64,000 nt of DNA, from NCBI GenBank assembly GCA_902805475.1, contig CADCSX010000009.1, positions 1,922,001 to 1,986,000 on the forward strand, given 5' to 3'. The stretch is from Entonaema liquescens (lineage: Eukaryota > Ascomycota > Sordariomycetes > Xylariales > Xylariaceae). Shown here one piece after another: positions 34,911 to 45,472 of this stretch (position 1 is its first letter; every line of letters begins with the position of its first letter). The position numbers and the translations under genes are program-made. The notes beneath the pieces are model-generated. The model saw nothing but the letters and a program-made list of their open reading frames with translations. It did not search any database and was not told the origin of the DNA.

Positions 34911-36164
34911 ATGGGTCTTCCAGAATCACCACCAGTCTGGTCGCAGCGTCGACGTATAAACACCGCTGGCGCGGTTTTTACGATATTGCTTATAACGTTA
35001 TTATGCTACACACGTTATAGCGAAAAACTACTACCCTTAATACCAACGATAATGACGCAAGACGCCCAATCCCAATCTCATACCTCCCTGACGAAACCAA
35101 CTCTGCTCGCTTCTTTACCCCCTTCCGCCCTTCCTAAACCCCATGGCGGTCCGGACTCGCCGCGCCTCATCATGATCGGCGATGTACACGGGCAACTTTC
35201 CGCGCTGGACGCACTACTTGCCAAAGTCGGGTACTCGCGCTCGCGAGGCGACGTAGTCATTTTCACAGGGGACATGGTGAACAAAGGTCCAGATAGTGGT
35301 GGTGTAGTAGACCGCGCCGTGGAGATAGGCGCGTACAGCGTGCGCGGCAACCACGAAGATCGCGTGCTGCGGGCGTGGGCTAAGATGCAAGCCAAAGCCG
35401 GTACAGACACAAACTCAGACTCGGACGAAGACTCGGACGAAGACGAAGAGGTAGATGAAAAAACGGAAGGAGGCGCAGAAACAGAAGCAAAAAAGAAAAA
35501 GAAGCACAAGCACAAGGGCAAGAAGGAAGACCGCAGAACAGCAAAGAGCCTCACCTCCGCCCAGCACTCCTGGCTCGCCGCGCGGCCCGTCATTCTGCGC
35601 GTGGGCGCGATATCCCCGTACTACGGGGACGTGGTGGTGGTGCACGGGGGCCTAGTCCCGGACATACCGCTCGAAAAGCAAGACCCGCAAGTCGTCATGA
35701 ACATACGCACCCTCATCACGCCCTCGTCGTTCTCCCCCGAGTCCTCCTCTTCGCACCCTCATCTCAAGCCGAGCGAGGGCCGCGAGGGACACCCCTGGTC
35801 CAAGATCTGGAACGCGCTGGAGAAGGCGAAGCGCAAGAAGAACAGCCACCACGGAAACCAACCGCCGACGACGACGGCTACTACCACCGTGGTCTACGGC
35901 CACGATGCAAAGATGGGGCTGAGTATACGGCGGTACACGTTCGGCATCGATAGTAATTGCGCGCGAGGGGGTGAGTTGACGGCGCTTGTGTTCGAGCCTA
36001 CGTCTGCTTCTGCCACCGCCGCCTCAGATGTACAAGATCAGAATATCGACGAAGACGAAGACGAAGACGAAGACGAAGACGAGAATCCAGAGCTAGCAGC
36101 GGCCAAACAGGCCAAGCACGGTATAACGCACCGGCTCGTCAGCGTACCCTGTCGGGTTCGATGA
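34911..36164 (+). CDS. Ppn2-like membrane metallophosphatase (calcineurin-like), 417 aa
   Basis: A calcineurin-like phosphoesterase with one N-terminal membrane span (AGAVFTILLITLLCYTR), so probably type II and facing the lumen of vacuole or ER. Metal-binding motifs appear in family order: MIGDVHGQ, FTGDMVNKGPDS, RGNHEDRV, VVVHGGLVPD and VVYGHDAKMG, then IDSNCARGGELTAL. This matches the group including yeast Ppn2, a Zn-dependent endopolyphosphatase; polyphosphate as substrate is therefore likely but not proven. A Lys/Glu/Asp-rich insert (about residues 165-210) separates the GNHE and HGG motifs, and a DE repeat (GACGAAGAC units near 36048-36083) lies in the C-terminal tail. Single exon, intact. 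Its last 26 nt overlap a minus-strand small ORF. Confidence 0.9.
   Translation: MGLPESPPVWSQRRRINTAGAVFTILLITLLCYTRYSEKLLPLIPTIMTQDAQSQSHTSLTKPTLLASLPPSALPKPHGGPDSPRLIMIGDVHGQLSALDALLAKVGYSRSRGDVVIFTGDMVNKGPDSGGVVDRAVEIGAYSVRGNHEDRVLRAWAKMQAKAGTDTNSDSDEDSDEDEEVDEKTEGGAETEAKKKKKHKHKGKKEDRRTAKSLTSAQHSWLAARPVILRVGAISPYYGDVVVVHGGLVPDIPLEKQDPQVVMNIRTLITPSSFSPESSSSHPHLKPSEGREGHPWSKIWNALEKAKRKKNSHHGNQPPTTTATTTVVYGHDAKMGLSIRRYTFGIDSNCARGGELTALVFEPTSASATAASDVQDQNIDEDEDEDEDEDENPELAAAKQAKHGITHRLVSVPCRVR
36048..36083 (+). repeat. GAAGAC hexanucleotide microsatellite (Asp-Glu repeat)
   Basis: In-frame tandem repeat in the phosphatase C-terminal tail; length polymorphism between strains would be expected. 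Confidence 0.8.
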
Positions 36165-36303
36165 TAAATTCATAGGACAAATACAGCGGGATGAAAACCA
36201 GCGCGAGCAAGGCCGGGGCGAGGAGAATAGGCAGTAGCAGGCCGATAAAGGTGAAGAGGAACATGAATAGAAAGATCCGGATAGCTATGGTTGGAATGTT
36301 CAT
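36139..36303 (-). CDS. Candidate 54-aa hydrophobic membrane micro-ORF
   Basis: An ATG at 36303-36301 opens a 55-codon frame to TGA at 36141-36139. It encodes MNIPTIAIRIFLFMFLFTFI, then a second hydrophobic stretch GLLLPILLAPALLALVFIPL, and a polar end (YEFIIEPDRVR). Two tandem membrane helices or one long hairpin fit. GC-rich sequence stops sharply at the ORF start, which supports coding. It overlaps the end of the phosphatase gene in antisense by 26 nt. It could also be the last exon of a longer gene, or chance complementarity of low-complexity sequence. No family recognised. Confidence 0.4.
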   Translation of the reverse strand: MNIPTIAIRIFLFMFLFTFIGLLLPILLAPALLALVFIPLYLSYEFIIEPDRVR

Positions 36304-36863
36304 CGCGTTTATGGTTAGGGTTAGATGGAATATCTATATCAGTGCTATTTTAGCTAGCTTAGAGGATAAAGACGACAGTGGGCAGTGGGTGGTATGATCT
36401 CGTCTGGGAGATCCGTACCTAATGCATCTGCATAGGCTATTTATAATGCATGGCGAAGGCGTTTTTGCGGTTGTTTTACCAGTCAGTATTCCAATTTGCA
36501 TACTCTATACCTTAGGCAGGTATCCAGTACTACTACAATAGCACCTAATAGAAGCATGTTTGACTCGTCACATTTCTCGTAGTATATACCAGACACTACG
36601 ATACGTCGATTAGAGAAAAAGCAAGAAAGCCTTGGGTAACCCTTCTAAATTTTTGGTGTGCAACTATGGACTCCATAGTAGAAACCTGCCGGCCTTATGT
36701 TCTACCAAGCAGATTCCCTTACAACTAGAACTTGTTATTACGCCGGAAGCGAAAGAGGCCAAATTCATTATGCATTCTAGAAACTCCTAAAACAGCCGAT
36801 TTCTCTGCACAAAATTGTCCAGTGCCCCCCTTTTTATTTCTTCCCTTACATCGGCAGCATGAT
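36304..36863. other. Intergenic region
   Basis: No gene recognised. It probably holds the transaldolase 3' UTR. Confidence 0.5.
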
Positions 36864-38321
36864 TTACGCCGAGATCTTCTTCTTGATGATGTCCTTGAGG
36901 GTTTCGGCATCGGCGGCGAACTTGCTGATACCCTCGCGTAGCTTCTCGACGGCCATCTGCTCCTCGTTGAAGTCGAAGCGGAACAGCGATTCGTCATTGA
37001 TGTATGTCTTCTTGGCGATGTCGAGTGTGGCGGCGCTGGAAGCATCAAGCTTCTTGGGGACGGCAGCGCTGGAGTTCAAGAGCTCCTCGAGCAGGTTGGG
37101 CTATATGGCGTATTAGCTTTGTTGAGTAGACGTACGGTTGAAAAGATTGGGTACTTACGGAGATAGTTAGGTAGTCACAGCCAGCCAGCTCGGTGATCTC
37201 GCCAGTGTTTCGGAAAGAGGCACCCATAACGATGGTCTTGTAGCCGAACTTCTTGTAGTAGTTGAAGATAGCCTGGACGGACTTGACACCGGGGTCGTCC
37301 TCCTTAGCGTACTCCTTCTTTGTTGCGGCCTTGTACCAGTCAAGGATACGGCCGACGAAGGGGGAGATGAGGAAGGCGCCAGCCTCGGCAGCGGCAATGG
37401 CCTGGACAAGCGAGAACATGAGGGTAAGGTTGCAGTTAACGCCGTGGTCGCGCTGTAGGATCTCGGCAGCCTTGATACCCTCCCATGTCGACGCAATCTT
37501 GATTAGAATGCGGTCCTTAGAGATGCCTTGCTCCTTGTATAGCTATATTATATGTTAGTCAAGACAATTATCTGGTAGTCATCGCTTATTAGCGCGCGAT
37601 GGAGACGTACATCGATAATGTGTAGGGCCTTCTCAACCGAAGCCTTGGTGTCGAAAGAGAAGCGGGCGTCAACCTCTGTGGAGACCTTGCCGGGGATGAT
37701 CTTTAGAATTTCCTTGCCGAACTCAACCAGGAGTCGGTCAAGAGCAGCATCAACTTGGCTGTCGACGTCACCACCCTTGCCCTTGGCGTATTCTACCGCA
37801 GAGTCGATCAATTTGGCGTATTCGGCCTTCTTGGACGCGGCGAGGATGAGGGAAGGGTTGGTGGTAGCATCTTGAGGCTTGTACTTTCCGATAGCTGAAT
37901 GTTATTGTTAATTATAGTTCTAAATAGGAAGAGATTATATCATTTTTACCCGCTCGCTATTGTCGCGAGTTGGGTTTAAGTTGCGGGATATACTAACTTG
38001 CAAAGTCACCTAAATACGTCAATTAGTATTACCGCGTCTTTGCTTATTCAAAGGATAGGATCAATAAAGCTTACCAGAGTCGCAAACAACGACCTAATTG
38101 ACAAAAACAAGAGTGAATTAGCCAATTGCTACTTATAGAACGATATAACATCGAAATGGTGTTCTGCGACCACCAAGCGGTACTGGAGATGAGCTAAGAG
38201 ATGCTTATGCTCTCATCCCGTCTCAAACAATAAAAACTCACGATGGAGGGGTAAAGTTGATTGAGGGGTAAACCGAACTTACCGTGCCGGTGCTCTTCAA
38301 CTGGTCGAGGGAGTTAGACAT
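36864..38321 (-). CDS. TAL1: Transaldolase (324 aa)
   Basis: Non-oxidative pentose phosphate pathway enzyme, cytosolic; transfers a dihydroxyacetone unit from sedoheptulose-7-P to glyceraldehyde-3-P. Six exons: 38321-38283, 38093-38075, 38009-37998 (only 12 nt), 37894-37611, 37542-37159 and 37100-36864, summing to 325 codons. The N-terminus reads MSNSLDQLKSTGT then VVVCDSGDFATIGKYKPQDA, with DATTNPS of the family. The Schiff-base lysine is in ILIKIASTWEG. SPFVGRILDW and the C-terminal domain are complete. The length equals that of yeast Tal1 within a few residues. The gene is intact, with two tiny exons near the start, which is typical of highly expressed fungal metabolic genes. Confidence 0.96.
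37998..38009 (-). other. 12-nt microexon of the transaldolase gene
   Basis: Bounded by TTTAG before and GTTAGT after. It supplies the residues GDFA that link the first two exons to the TIGKYKP block; without it the family motif is missing. Confidence 0.8.
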
Positions 38322-39977
38322 TTTGTATTAGTGTTACTAGAAACTCCGAATTAAGATATATGCGACGAAGTGATTGTGATGTGAGCAACGCAAGACGAGT
38401 TGGTTGCAGACGTAAGTCGTAGTTTAGTTGTTTGTTTTTTTATGAAGATGAGACAATGGGTTCAATAATTGTTGGGGCAAGACGGGTTATACCTATTACT
38501 TTATGTATTTACTTAGGTCTACTTAGGTACTGTTATTATTTGCCCGCGATGGCGATGGCGGGGCATTATCAATGGGACAAGCGTCATATGTCCACAGTAC
38601 TATGCACTACCTACAAGGTAAGCTATAACTATACTAGTTTGTATGTAGCCTCCCGTACCCAGAAAATTAGCAAAGCACCTGATTTTCCGTCGTAGATTTT
38701 TCTTTCCTCTTCGACAGTTTCGACCTGAAGAGCTCTTGCTTCCGTAACCCCTCCGACCCCTCCGACCCCTCCGGTCCCACCATCTCGGCCGATTCATCCA
38801 ATAGGTCGCTTTCGCCTTACCGTCAGCCACCAACCCACTTATACCTACGTCCTAAGACATCAAGGTGGCGTTTGACATGGTCTATCCATGCTAATATTGT
38901 AGAGTGTATTTGCTTCAGAAAGAGTTCACCGCAGAGTAGAATTTATAAGTTAGATTTGGTCTCCAATCAAAACAAGCCATCTTCGTCACTTGTCAATAAT
39001 TCTCGGACCATCGTCAATAATGGTCAATAACTACCGAGGAGTTGCGATAAGTTCACCCGCACAGAATATATGCAGAACGTCCAAGTTAAGTATGTATTAC
39101 TGTGAGCCTCAGATAATCTCCTTCATTAGCGAAGGGTCCTTACTCAGCTAACCACACGGACATATCGACTTTGTTGTCTCCTCCACGTGGGGTCTTGATC
39201 CGCCATTGGGACGTCCCACATTCCCAGTCTTTTACTTAGTTCTGTTTGAATCTCTCCGCCAAGAAAATTTCACGACAAATAGTGCCTCATATACGTTGGA
39301 GGTCTCTGGGATTTTTAACCTGGCTATCTCATTGGTCCTATGGCGAGTTTTCTTTCGTTTCTAGTACTGCTATTGCTCATCAAACCGATCAAGTATACGT
39401 TACCTCCACTTACTATATAATTATGAAAGCAGTCAAAGTAGCTCGCTCGTAAGTTGATAGATTAACTCTCAGATCCTTGGCAAGGGATTATTTTCCCCCG
39501 TTCACTTTGCCGGGTGACCGATATTCGGCGGCTCCCTTTTTTATATGCCTCACTTATAAAGAAAGTAATCAAGTTAGGAACAAAAAGAGTTATAGTAGTA
39601 AATAACTACGCAAAATGCCGCGTAGTACCCATGCTTGCTAGACACCAAGTCTATAACCACTTAAGTGATTCTAGGGACAACTCAAATAAGGTCTAACAGC
39701 TACCATAGCACCAGGTTAAGAAACAAAGTATTCGAATAACAATTCGCATTTATTGTATTTAAGGATAAAGTGTGGTTTTGAGACACCTAATATCTACATG
39801 CTAATGTAATGCTTTTACTCGACTGGAGGCTATATATGCTACTTTTTATTCGTATGCTACGGCATAGTCTTTTTTTGTCTTCCCTATGCGATGCAAATAT
39901 GTTGGACAGACCCAAGACTGATCAAAGAAAACCGATTCCATTCAAAATAGGAAGGAGGTGAGAAAAGGGGTATGGAT
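38322..39977. other. Intergenic region
   Basis: About 1.65 kb. A CCCCTCCGA triplet repeat is at 38750-38777. No gene is recognised; the short open frames look random. Confidence 0.5.
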
Positions 39978-42626
39978 TTAGTCCTCGGTAATATCACCAT
40001 ACTCCCACATACCTAGACGATCCGCCTTGGCCTGGGATTCAACTTCGCGTAGCTTCTTTAGCACTTCTTCAGAAGCACGCCCGCGTTCCCATGCCTTCAG
40101 CTTTTTGGGTACAAGCGCGTGGCCATTCGCCACAACGTCCTTGTTAATGGAATCCGTAAAAGTACTGCTAGGCTTCTTCTCGTAAAATAGGGTAATATAA
40201 CTCAACCCTTCCTTCGGATCCACGAAATCGAAGCTGGCCACCAGTTTTCGTCCATCTGTGACCTCGTAAATGTAGTTCAGCGCGTCGTTGAAGTAATCGG
40301 GGGCGGTAGGCAACTGGATGAATGAGAGTACGGCGTCGGTAGCTTGTGCCTTAAGTTTTTGCGTCGTGAATTGCGGCTGATCCAGTGCTCGAAGACTAGA
40401 CCAGGGGATTTTCTCAGTGTTACCATAATCTATGTAGACAACTTCGGCAACCTTGGCAGTCCTGTCGTTCGACCGCACTCGCGCACGGTACCATTGGCCG
40501 TCGGCTGAGAACTTAGCAGCCACCAGTTCGCCAGTTTTGGGGGGGTTGGCAAGGGCCTTGTTGTTCTTGGGGTCAAGGTGGAACTTTCTGAACTCGTTTG
40601 TTAAAACTTCGAGAGCAGAAGTTCCCTTTCCAACCTCCTGAATCTTGATTCTCCCGTTCGCATCAATGTTAGTGACGACTATCTCTCGATAATCGGCAGC
40701 TTGCTTGTCCGTGGGCACAGTTTCATTCGAAGCTTCTACATTAGCGGTTTCTTCTTCGACATCTTCATCTTGTGACGGATCCCAGTCCTGCCAGATGCCC
40801 TTACGACCTTCCTTTGCACGCTTCTCAGCGGCTAAAAGTTCAGTGGCATTGCCGGCTTTCTCCGCGGAGTATTGGTGGACGGATGCAAGGCCTTCCTCGA
40901 CTAAAACCTTGGCGAAACTCTCACGGTTAATGTAAAGGTCACCAATGAAGCCACCAACTTTGTCAATATCATGGATATCGATTTCGCAGTCACGCTGGTT
41001 ACACCGGCGGTTGGCGAGTTCTAGTGCCTCTTGCCCAAAAGGCTCGCCCTTCTCCTGGGGTGAACGAGGTGCTCGGGGAGCACGAACACCAGCAAGCACC
41101 ATGGTGAGTTTCACTCCTTCTCGAGGAACGAGTATGGTGAACCTCGAGCCGGCTTTACAGAAATCGACTATTGCGGGAACCTTCTTCTGGCGCGAAAGAG
41201 TTGAAAGCTGGATCTTGGCCTTCTGCACGGACTCCGAAACATCGACATACGTCCTAGCCTTTGATGCCTTTCCAGACCACATACCCTTCTTCTCTTCTTT
41301 TGCTTTCTCCTGAGCTGCAAGTAACTCGTCGTAGTTAGGGGCTCTATCGGTATCATCCTTACGGTGTCGAATCACGGAACACCATCCATCTTGGACTAGT
41401 TGAAGGTTGATATTCTTGCCTTTCTCAGTGACAGTGGCGACATCACGTGCCTCGAAGTCGTCGCTAGCAGGTCGGTGTCCATCGATAGATACTTTCACAT
41501 GCTTGCCAATTAGTTTCTTTCGAAGATATTCCTTTGCCTCATCTCTGAAAGGGGCTTCAGAGGGCTCATTAGTTCTTGGGCCCCGAACGCTGCTAAGGTT
41601 GATTCGCTTCTCGGCGCCATTTTTGGTACGGACAAAGATCGCGTCCGCTCCTTGAATTTTCGAGACGATCATATCGGACGAGCCACCGCCCTCGGCCTTG
41701 GCTACGTGGTCTTTGTGAAGGCGTAGTTTGGCTGTTTGTGCCTTCTTCTCGGCCGCTCTTAAAGCGGCCATCTTCGGACCAAGTAAAGTAGAGTGGAAAT
41801 CGTTGCACCTGGCAAGTCCATCTGCAAGTAAAAATTCTGCAATACTACCACGAGGATGCAAGATGGAGGCAATCAACTGTCCTTGAGGACTAGTACCGAC
41901 GATTTCGACCTTGACATCACGTTGAAGAAGTCGTTGTTCGACGTATTGTCGCGCTTCGTTTCCGAACTCCTCCGCCGGTTGAGTCTGACCAGTCGACTGG
42001 TTAACTCTCTCCGTAGAGGGTGCACGTATACCGGCGATAAGCGTCATAACCTGCAGGTGCTTCTTGTCGGATAACTTAAGGCGCACAAGCAAGCGGTCGC
42101 CGCTTAGGACACGTTCGACAACTGCATCGATGCCTTTTCCTTTCCATTCGTTAATATCAAGTCCATTTATATCGTTTTGGACTTCGATGATTCCGCCAAC
42201 GCCTTCCCAAAGCCCCCTTCCCTCGGCCTTAGCCTCTGCCTCAAGGGAACGAAGGGTTTCAAGTCGTTGCAAAATTTCTTCGGACTCTTCTTTGCGGCCG
42301 GCATCTTCCCTGACCTTGAGCCAGCCTGCCTTGACTAATTCATCGGGCAGTTTGGTCCCCTCCTTGAGTTGAGCAACGCCGTATTCTTTTCCAGACGTAG
42401 GAATGGTATAGAGAATGGAGCATTGGACCACTTTGCCAACGACCAGCTTCCGTAGGTAATCCCGGGACTGGAAGGCAAAGGGTTCGTCACCATCTCTCTT
42501 GAGATGCGGACCGGTAACAAAAGCTAAAGAGAAAACACGCTCTGCATTTGGGTTACTCTGGCTGGTTAGCACCAGAGTATCGCCACTCAGGACCGATTTC
42601 ACGTTAGCAAAGAACAGTTTCGCCAT
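39978..42626 (-). CDS. Tudor-SN / SND1 homologue (staphylococcal nuclease-like domains, 882 aa)
   Basis: A single intact exon. The architecture is that of SND1: SNase-like domains at about residues 4-145 (FFANVKSVLSGDTLVLTSQ), 165-305, 318-455 and 475-625, then a Tudor domain at about 690-790 (WYRARVRSNDRTAKVAEVVY, IDYGNTEKIPW). A last partial SNase piece closes the protein (GMWEYGDITED at the end). Family members bind RNA and act in RNA processing, stress-granule biology and decay; the SNase repeats usually lack full catalytic residues. The Tudor aromatic cage suggests binding of methylarginine. No start ambiguity: the ATG at 42626 directly precedes AKLFFANV. A leader intron may lie just upstream, near 42.70 kb. 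Confidence 0.95.
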   Translation of the reverse strand: MAKLFFANVKSVLSGDTLVLTSQSNPNAERVFSLAFVTGPHLKRDGDEPFAFQSRDYLRKLVVGKVVQCSILYTIPTSGKEYGVAQLKEGTKLPDELVKAGWLKVREDAGRKEESEEILQRLETLRSLEAEAKAEGRGLWEGVGGIIEVQNDINGLDINEWKGKGIDAVVERVLSGDRLLVRLKLSDKKHLQVMTLIAGIRAPSTERVNQSTGQTQPAEEFGNEARQYVEQRLLQRDVKVEIVGTSPQGQLIASILHPRGSIAEFLLADGLARCNDFHSTLLGPKMAALRAAEKKAQTAKLRLHKDHVAKAEGGGSSDMIVSKIQGADAIFVRTKNGAEKRINLSSVRGPRTNEPSEAPFRDEAKEYLRKKLIGKHVKVSIDGHRPASDDFEARDVATVTEKGKNINLQLVQDGWCSVIRHRKDDTDRAPNYDELLAAQEKAKEEKKGMWSGKASKARTYVDVSESVQKAKIQLSTLSRQKKVPAIVDFCKAGSRFTILVPREGVKLTMVLAGVRAPRAPRSPQEKGEPFGQEALELANRRCNQRDCEIDIHDIDKVGGFIGDLYINRESFAKVLVEEGLASVHQYSAEKAGNATELLAAEKRAKEGRKGIWQDWDPSQDEDVEEETANVEASNETVPTDKQAADYREIVVTNIDANGRIKIQEVGKGTSALEVLTNEFRKFHLDPKNNKALANPPKTGELVAAKFSADGQWYRARVRSNDRTAKVAEVVYIDYGNTEKIPWSSLRALDQPQFTTQKLKAQATDAVLSFIQLPTAPDYFNDALNYIYEVTDGRKLVASFDFVDPKEGLSYITLFYEKKPSSTFTDSINKDVVANGHALVPKKLKAWERGRASEEVLKKLREVESQAKADRLGMWEYGDITED

Positions 42627-44228
42627 TTTGCTAGAGAAGAGCCGGTTGATTTGACGAAGGGCGAGTATGGAAGAGAAAGGAATTCAGGGAACTCCTGCAA
42701 TCTGCTTAAATAGTTAGTATATAGTTGAAGAATTATACGGGTAACTAAGTTGTTTGGTGGTGTGGGCAACACTGGTTGCGTAGATATAAATAGGGTAAAG
42801 AAACATGACAGTGTACATGATATTGATAATCCTAGCCTAGTGACTAAGGAGTTTATATGTCCCAAGTTATAGCTCTCTATACAACCCATACAGTTGGTTA
42901 TTGCCAGTCATAACGTAAAGCTGCAGGTTTGTACAACATTTACTATGACGTAGATTGGCAACGTCCTTTTTGGGAATATTTACATGTCTGTGTTGGACTG
43001 GGGTCACCCATAGCCGTCGATTAAGCTAAGTGACAGCTTATGAGAGAAAAAAAAGAATAAGCCAATATCATGACAAGTGGCATTTTCACAAGGACTTCGG
43101 CGGTCCACTTGCCCAACATTACATGTTTTTACATGCTGGCAATTGTTACAACTTGGAATTGCAACAAGAAAGACCATAAGGATCTGAGATTGTACAGGGC
43201 TAGGCCAAGTACAGTATGAAATTGAATGTATCGGCAAGCAGCATGAACACCGTCATTCTTGTTTGGCTGGCATCGAGAAGGGTTGGAGCTAGAGGTAAGG
43301 ATAGGGAGCTTGGGGTTGATGGGGTTAAGAGGTTATAAAAAGAATAAATGTTATTGGACTTACCCAAGAGTGGGAGGTAAAGATGCCTCGAAGTCAAAAA
43401 AGAAAATAAAGAGAGTTAGATCATTCAGAGTCGAGTGTGTGACTAGGTTAGAAGAAGCCAATACTTTTTAGAAAGCGTTGACTTTAAAGCTCAAATTGTA
43501 AAATGCGTATGTCGTGTGCGCTTGGGATTTTGACAACTTTCATCAATTTGTGGGGAAAGCCAAGTTCCACAGCCAAGTCGAGACTTGCTGAAAGCTGGAG
43601 GACAGGTACGGGGATCCACTTTAAACGTACAAACCCAAGGTCATAAACGTACAACCCATCCACTTTGCACGTGCGATTGGGGAATCGTACGCTATACCAA
43701 CAATGCTGAGGAGGTAGGTATTAACGTAAAAAACGTATTCGTACTAACGTTTTTATTGTAACTAAATCTTTTTTCTTGAAAGAAAAAAGGGGAGAAAAAC
43801 TACAAGATGCACCCCCGCAGCCCCCGTGCGGGGGGGACTATCAAAGCGCCCTTCTTGCGAATTAGCAGCCCAATTGATGATATTTAACAAGATGTACCCA
43901 TATGAACAGCCATGTACCTAATATAGGGGTATAATGTCACAATGGTACATAACATACTCGGATAGGTACTTGAACATAAAATCGAACAGGAGAGCGAAAT
44001 AAGGAACTATTGTCGAAATGCGATGTATAGGCCCTTTTGGTATTAGAAACTAGTCAAAGATCAAGGCACTGAAATAACTTCCCGCTTGGAGAGAGATCTT
44101 TTAAGGTTGGTTAGCATCATAGAGATTTCCCAGCTTGAATCTATCACCTGAACATAGGTTGACTCAATGTGCTCTCGGTCGTCAGATGTTGAGAAACTAG
44201 CGCGAAGTTATATCAATAAATATAAAAA
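42627..44228. other. Intergenic region with inverted repeats
   Basis: No gene recognised in 1.6 kb. Two small inverted repeats lie at 43768-43789 and 43812-43834. Confidence 0.5.
43768..43834. repeat. Pair of short hairpins
   Basis: CTTTTTTCTT and AAGAAAAAAG form 10-bp arms around GA. Shortly after, CCCCCGCA and TGCGGGGG form 8-bp arms around a 7-nt loop. The GC hairpin is isolated in AT-rich sequence. Confidence 0.6.
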
Positions 44229-45169
44229 TTACTTGTCCTCTTCTATCTCTGCATTATCAGGGGGTATAAATGGAGTTTCCTGGGTCTTCCAAGCTTGAGT
44301 TACATATCTACAAATGTTAGCAACGCCTTATTCTGATAGATCGTAAGTAGGTCTTGTTAACAGAATGCTAGCTTACTTTGTGTGGCTTCCCCTTGCGGCG
44401 AGCTCGCCTTTAGCATTCCTGAAAGTGACAGATGTATAAGCTAACGTTTTACCCACTATGAAACGTATTAGTGGTAATATTGCGACTAAGATAGAGGATA
44501 ACTTTTCTCACTCTTGTCGCAAACGGCTGTAGCAGTGATCTTGTCGCCGACCTTACCGCCGCTGCTGAGGTAGGTGACTTGGGCAAGTTAGCGTTACTCC
44601 CGCCTGGTAACGCGCTAATGTAATATATAGATGTGGTATAACTTGGTTAATGGCTTACCATTTAGGTCTGTTGATACGCCAGTGGCATAAAGCCCCATGG
44701 ATGCGACGGCGAGCGAACCTCCCAGGTCGACCATGCTGGCGATTGTGCCGCCATGGATAATTTTTAGGCGGTTCTAGAGGCGGATGAGTAGTCAATCAAC
44801 AAATAGGACCCTATGTCAAGTATCTTACCGTGTGGTCCTTTGTGATACCTAGCTCGAAATCAACCTTACCGACAGCGGCATTTGTAACCCTAAGCTAGGA
44901 TCATTAACAGGTTTGAACGGGCGCTAGTGACTCTATCAGTTTGAACGTACATGAGGTCCTAGGAGTCTAATATATCACGATCAGCGGCGAAATGAGAAAA
45001 TCGTGGGAACAATGCATTGATGTACCTCGGTTCTAAGCCAGACTCGGCCATGAACGATTTCAAGACCTAAAGGGGGGTCGTAATCAGTAGCAGTTCATGC
45101 ATTAGGTTCTAGAAGAGAGAAGGGACTTACCGATCTCACAAATCTCAGCGGGGGTAGTTTTTGCGCCAT
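44229..45169 (-). CDS. Hotdog-fold acyl-CoA thioesterase (PaaI/THEM2-like), 166 aa, eight exons
   Basis: A 4HBT-family enzyme that hydrolyses acyl-CoA thioesters. No single open frame covers it, but splicing gives an uninterrupted protein. Exons are 45169-45131, 45066-45026, 44966-44951 (16 nt), 44894-44829, 44773-44659, 44577-44512, 44455-44377 and 44307-44229, totalling exactly 167 codons. It starts MAQKLPPLRFVRS and continues through LGPHLRVTNAAVGKVDFELG. The active-site helix HGGTIASMVDLGGSLA carries the hotdog HGG and Asp. Then come GVSTDLNVTYL and KMGKTLAYTSVTFRNAKGEL, and it ends ARGSHTKYVTQAW plus a short acidic tail. The final residues do not form an obvious peroxisomal signal. Every junction has GT-AG and consistent phase. 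Substrate chain length cannot be read from the sequence. Confidence 0.93.
44951..44966 (-). other. 16-nt microexon of the thioesterase gene
   Basis: It follows ATATTAG and precedes GTACGT. It codes for LLGPH with parts of the flanking codon and is needed to keep the phase between exons 2 and 4. Confidence 0.75.
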
Positions 45170-45472
45170 TACGGAAGTCGGATGGTAGAAAGTCAAATAT
45201 GTGGTTGGTAGGTGTAAAGTAAAGCTCCGGCTATCTCGAAGAACCGAACTCGAAAAACCACCGGACCGGGGCTCACGGGTTCACCGAGGCACACCGAAGC
45301 TTAAATAGACCCACCTAGGTGAATAAAGTGGAGCGAAATAGTGCTACACCGATATGATAGGCTGATAAGATATCTTTGTATTCTTCACCTTTTGTGTAGC
45401 GCATCCTTTCTTCTAGCCGCCCGACTTCATTAAGCAATACTTTTCCTGTCATGGCATCCTGGTAGCGCAACT
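45170..45472. promoter_or_regulatory. Shared divergent promoter (303 bp)
   Basis: The thioesterase (-) and Nop8-like (+) start codons are 303 bp apart. The gap contains a CACCTAGGTG palindrome near 45312. Bidirectional control is an inference from spacing. Confidence 0.5.
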
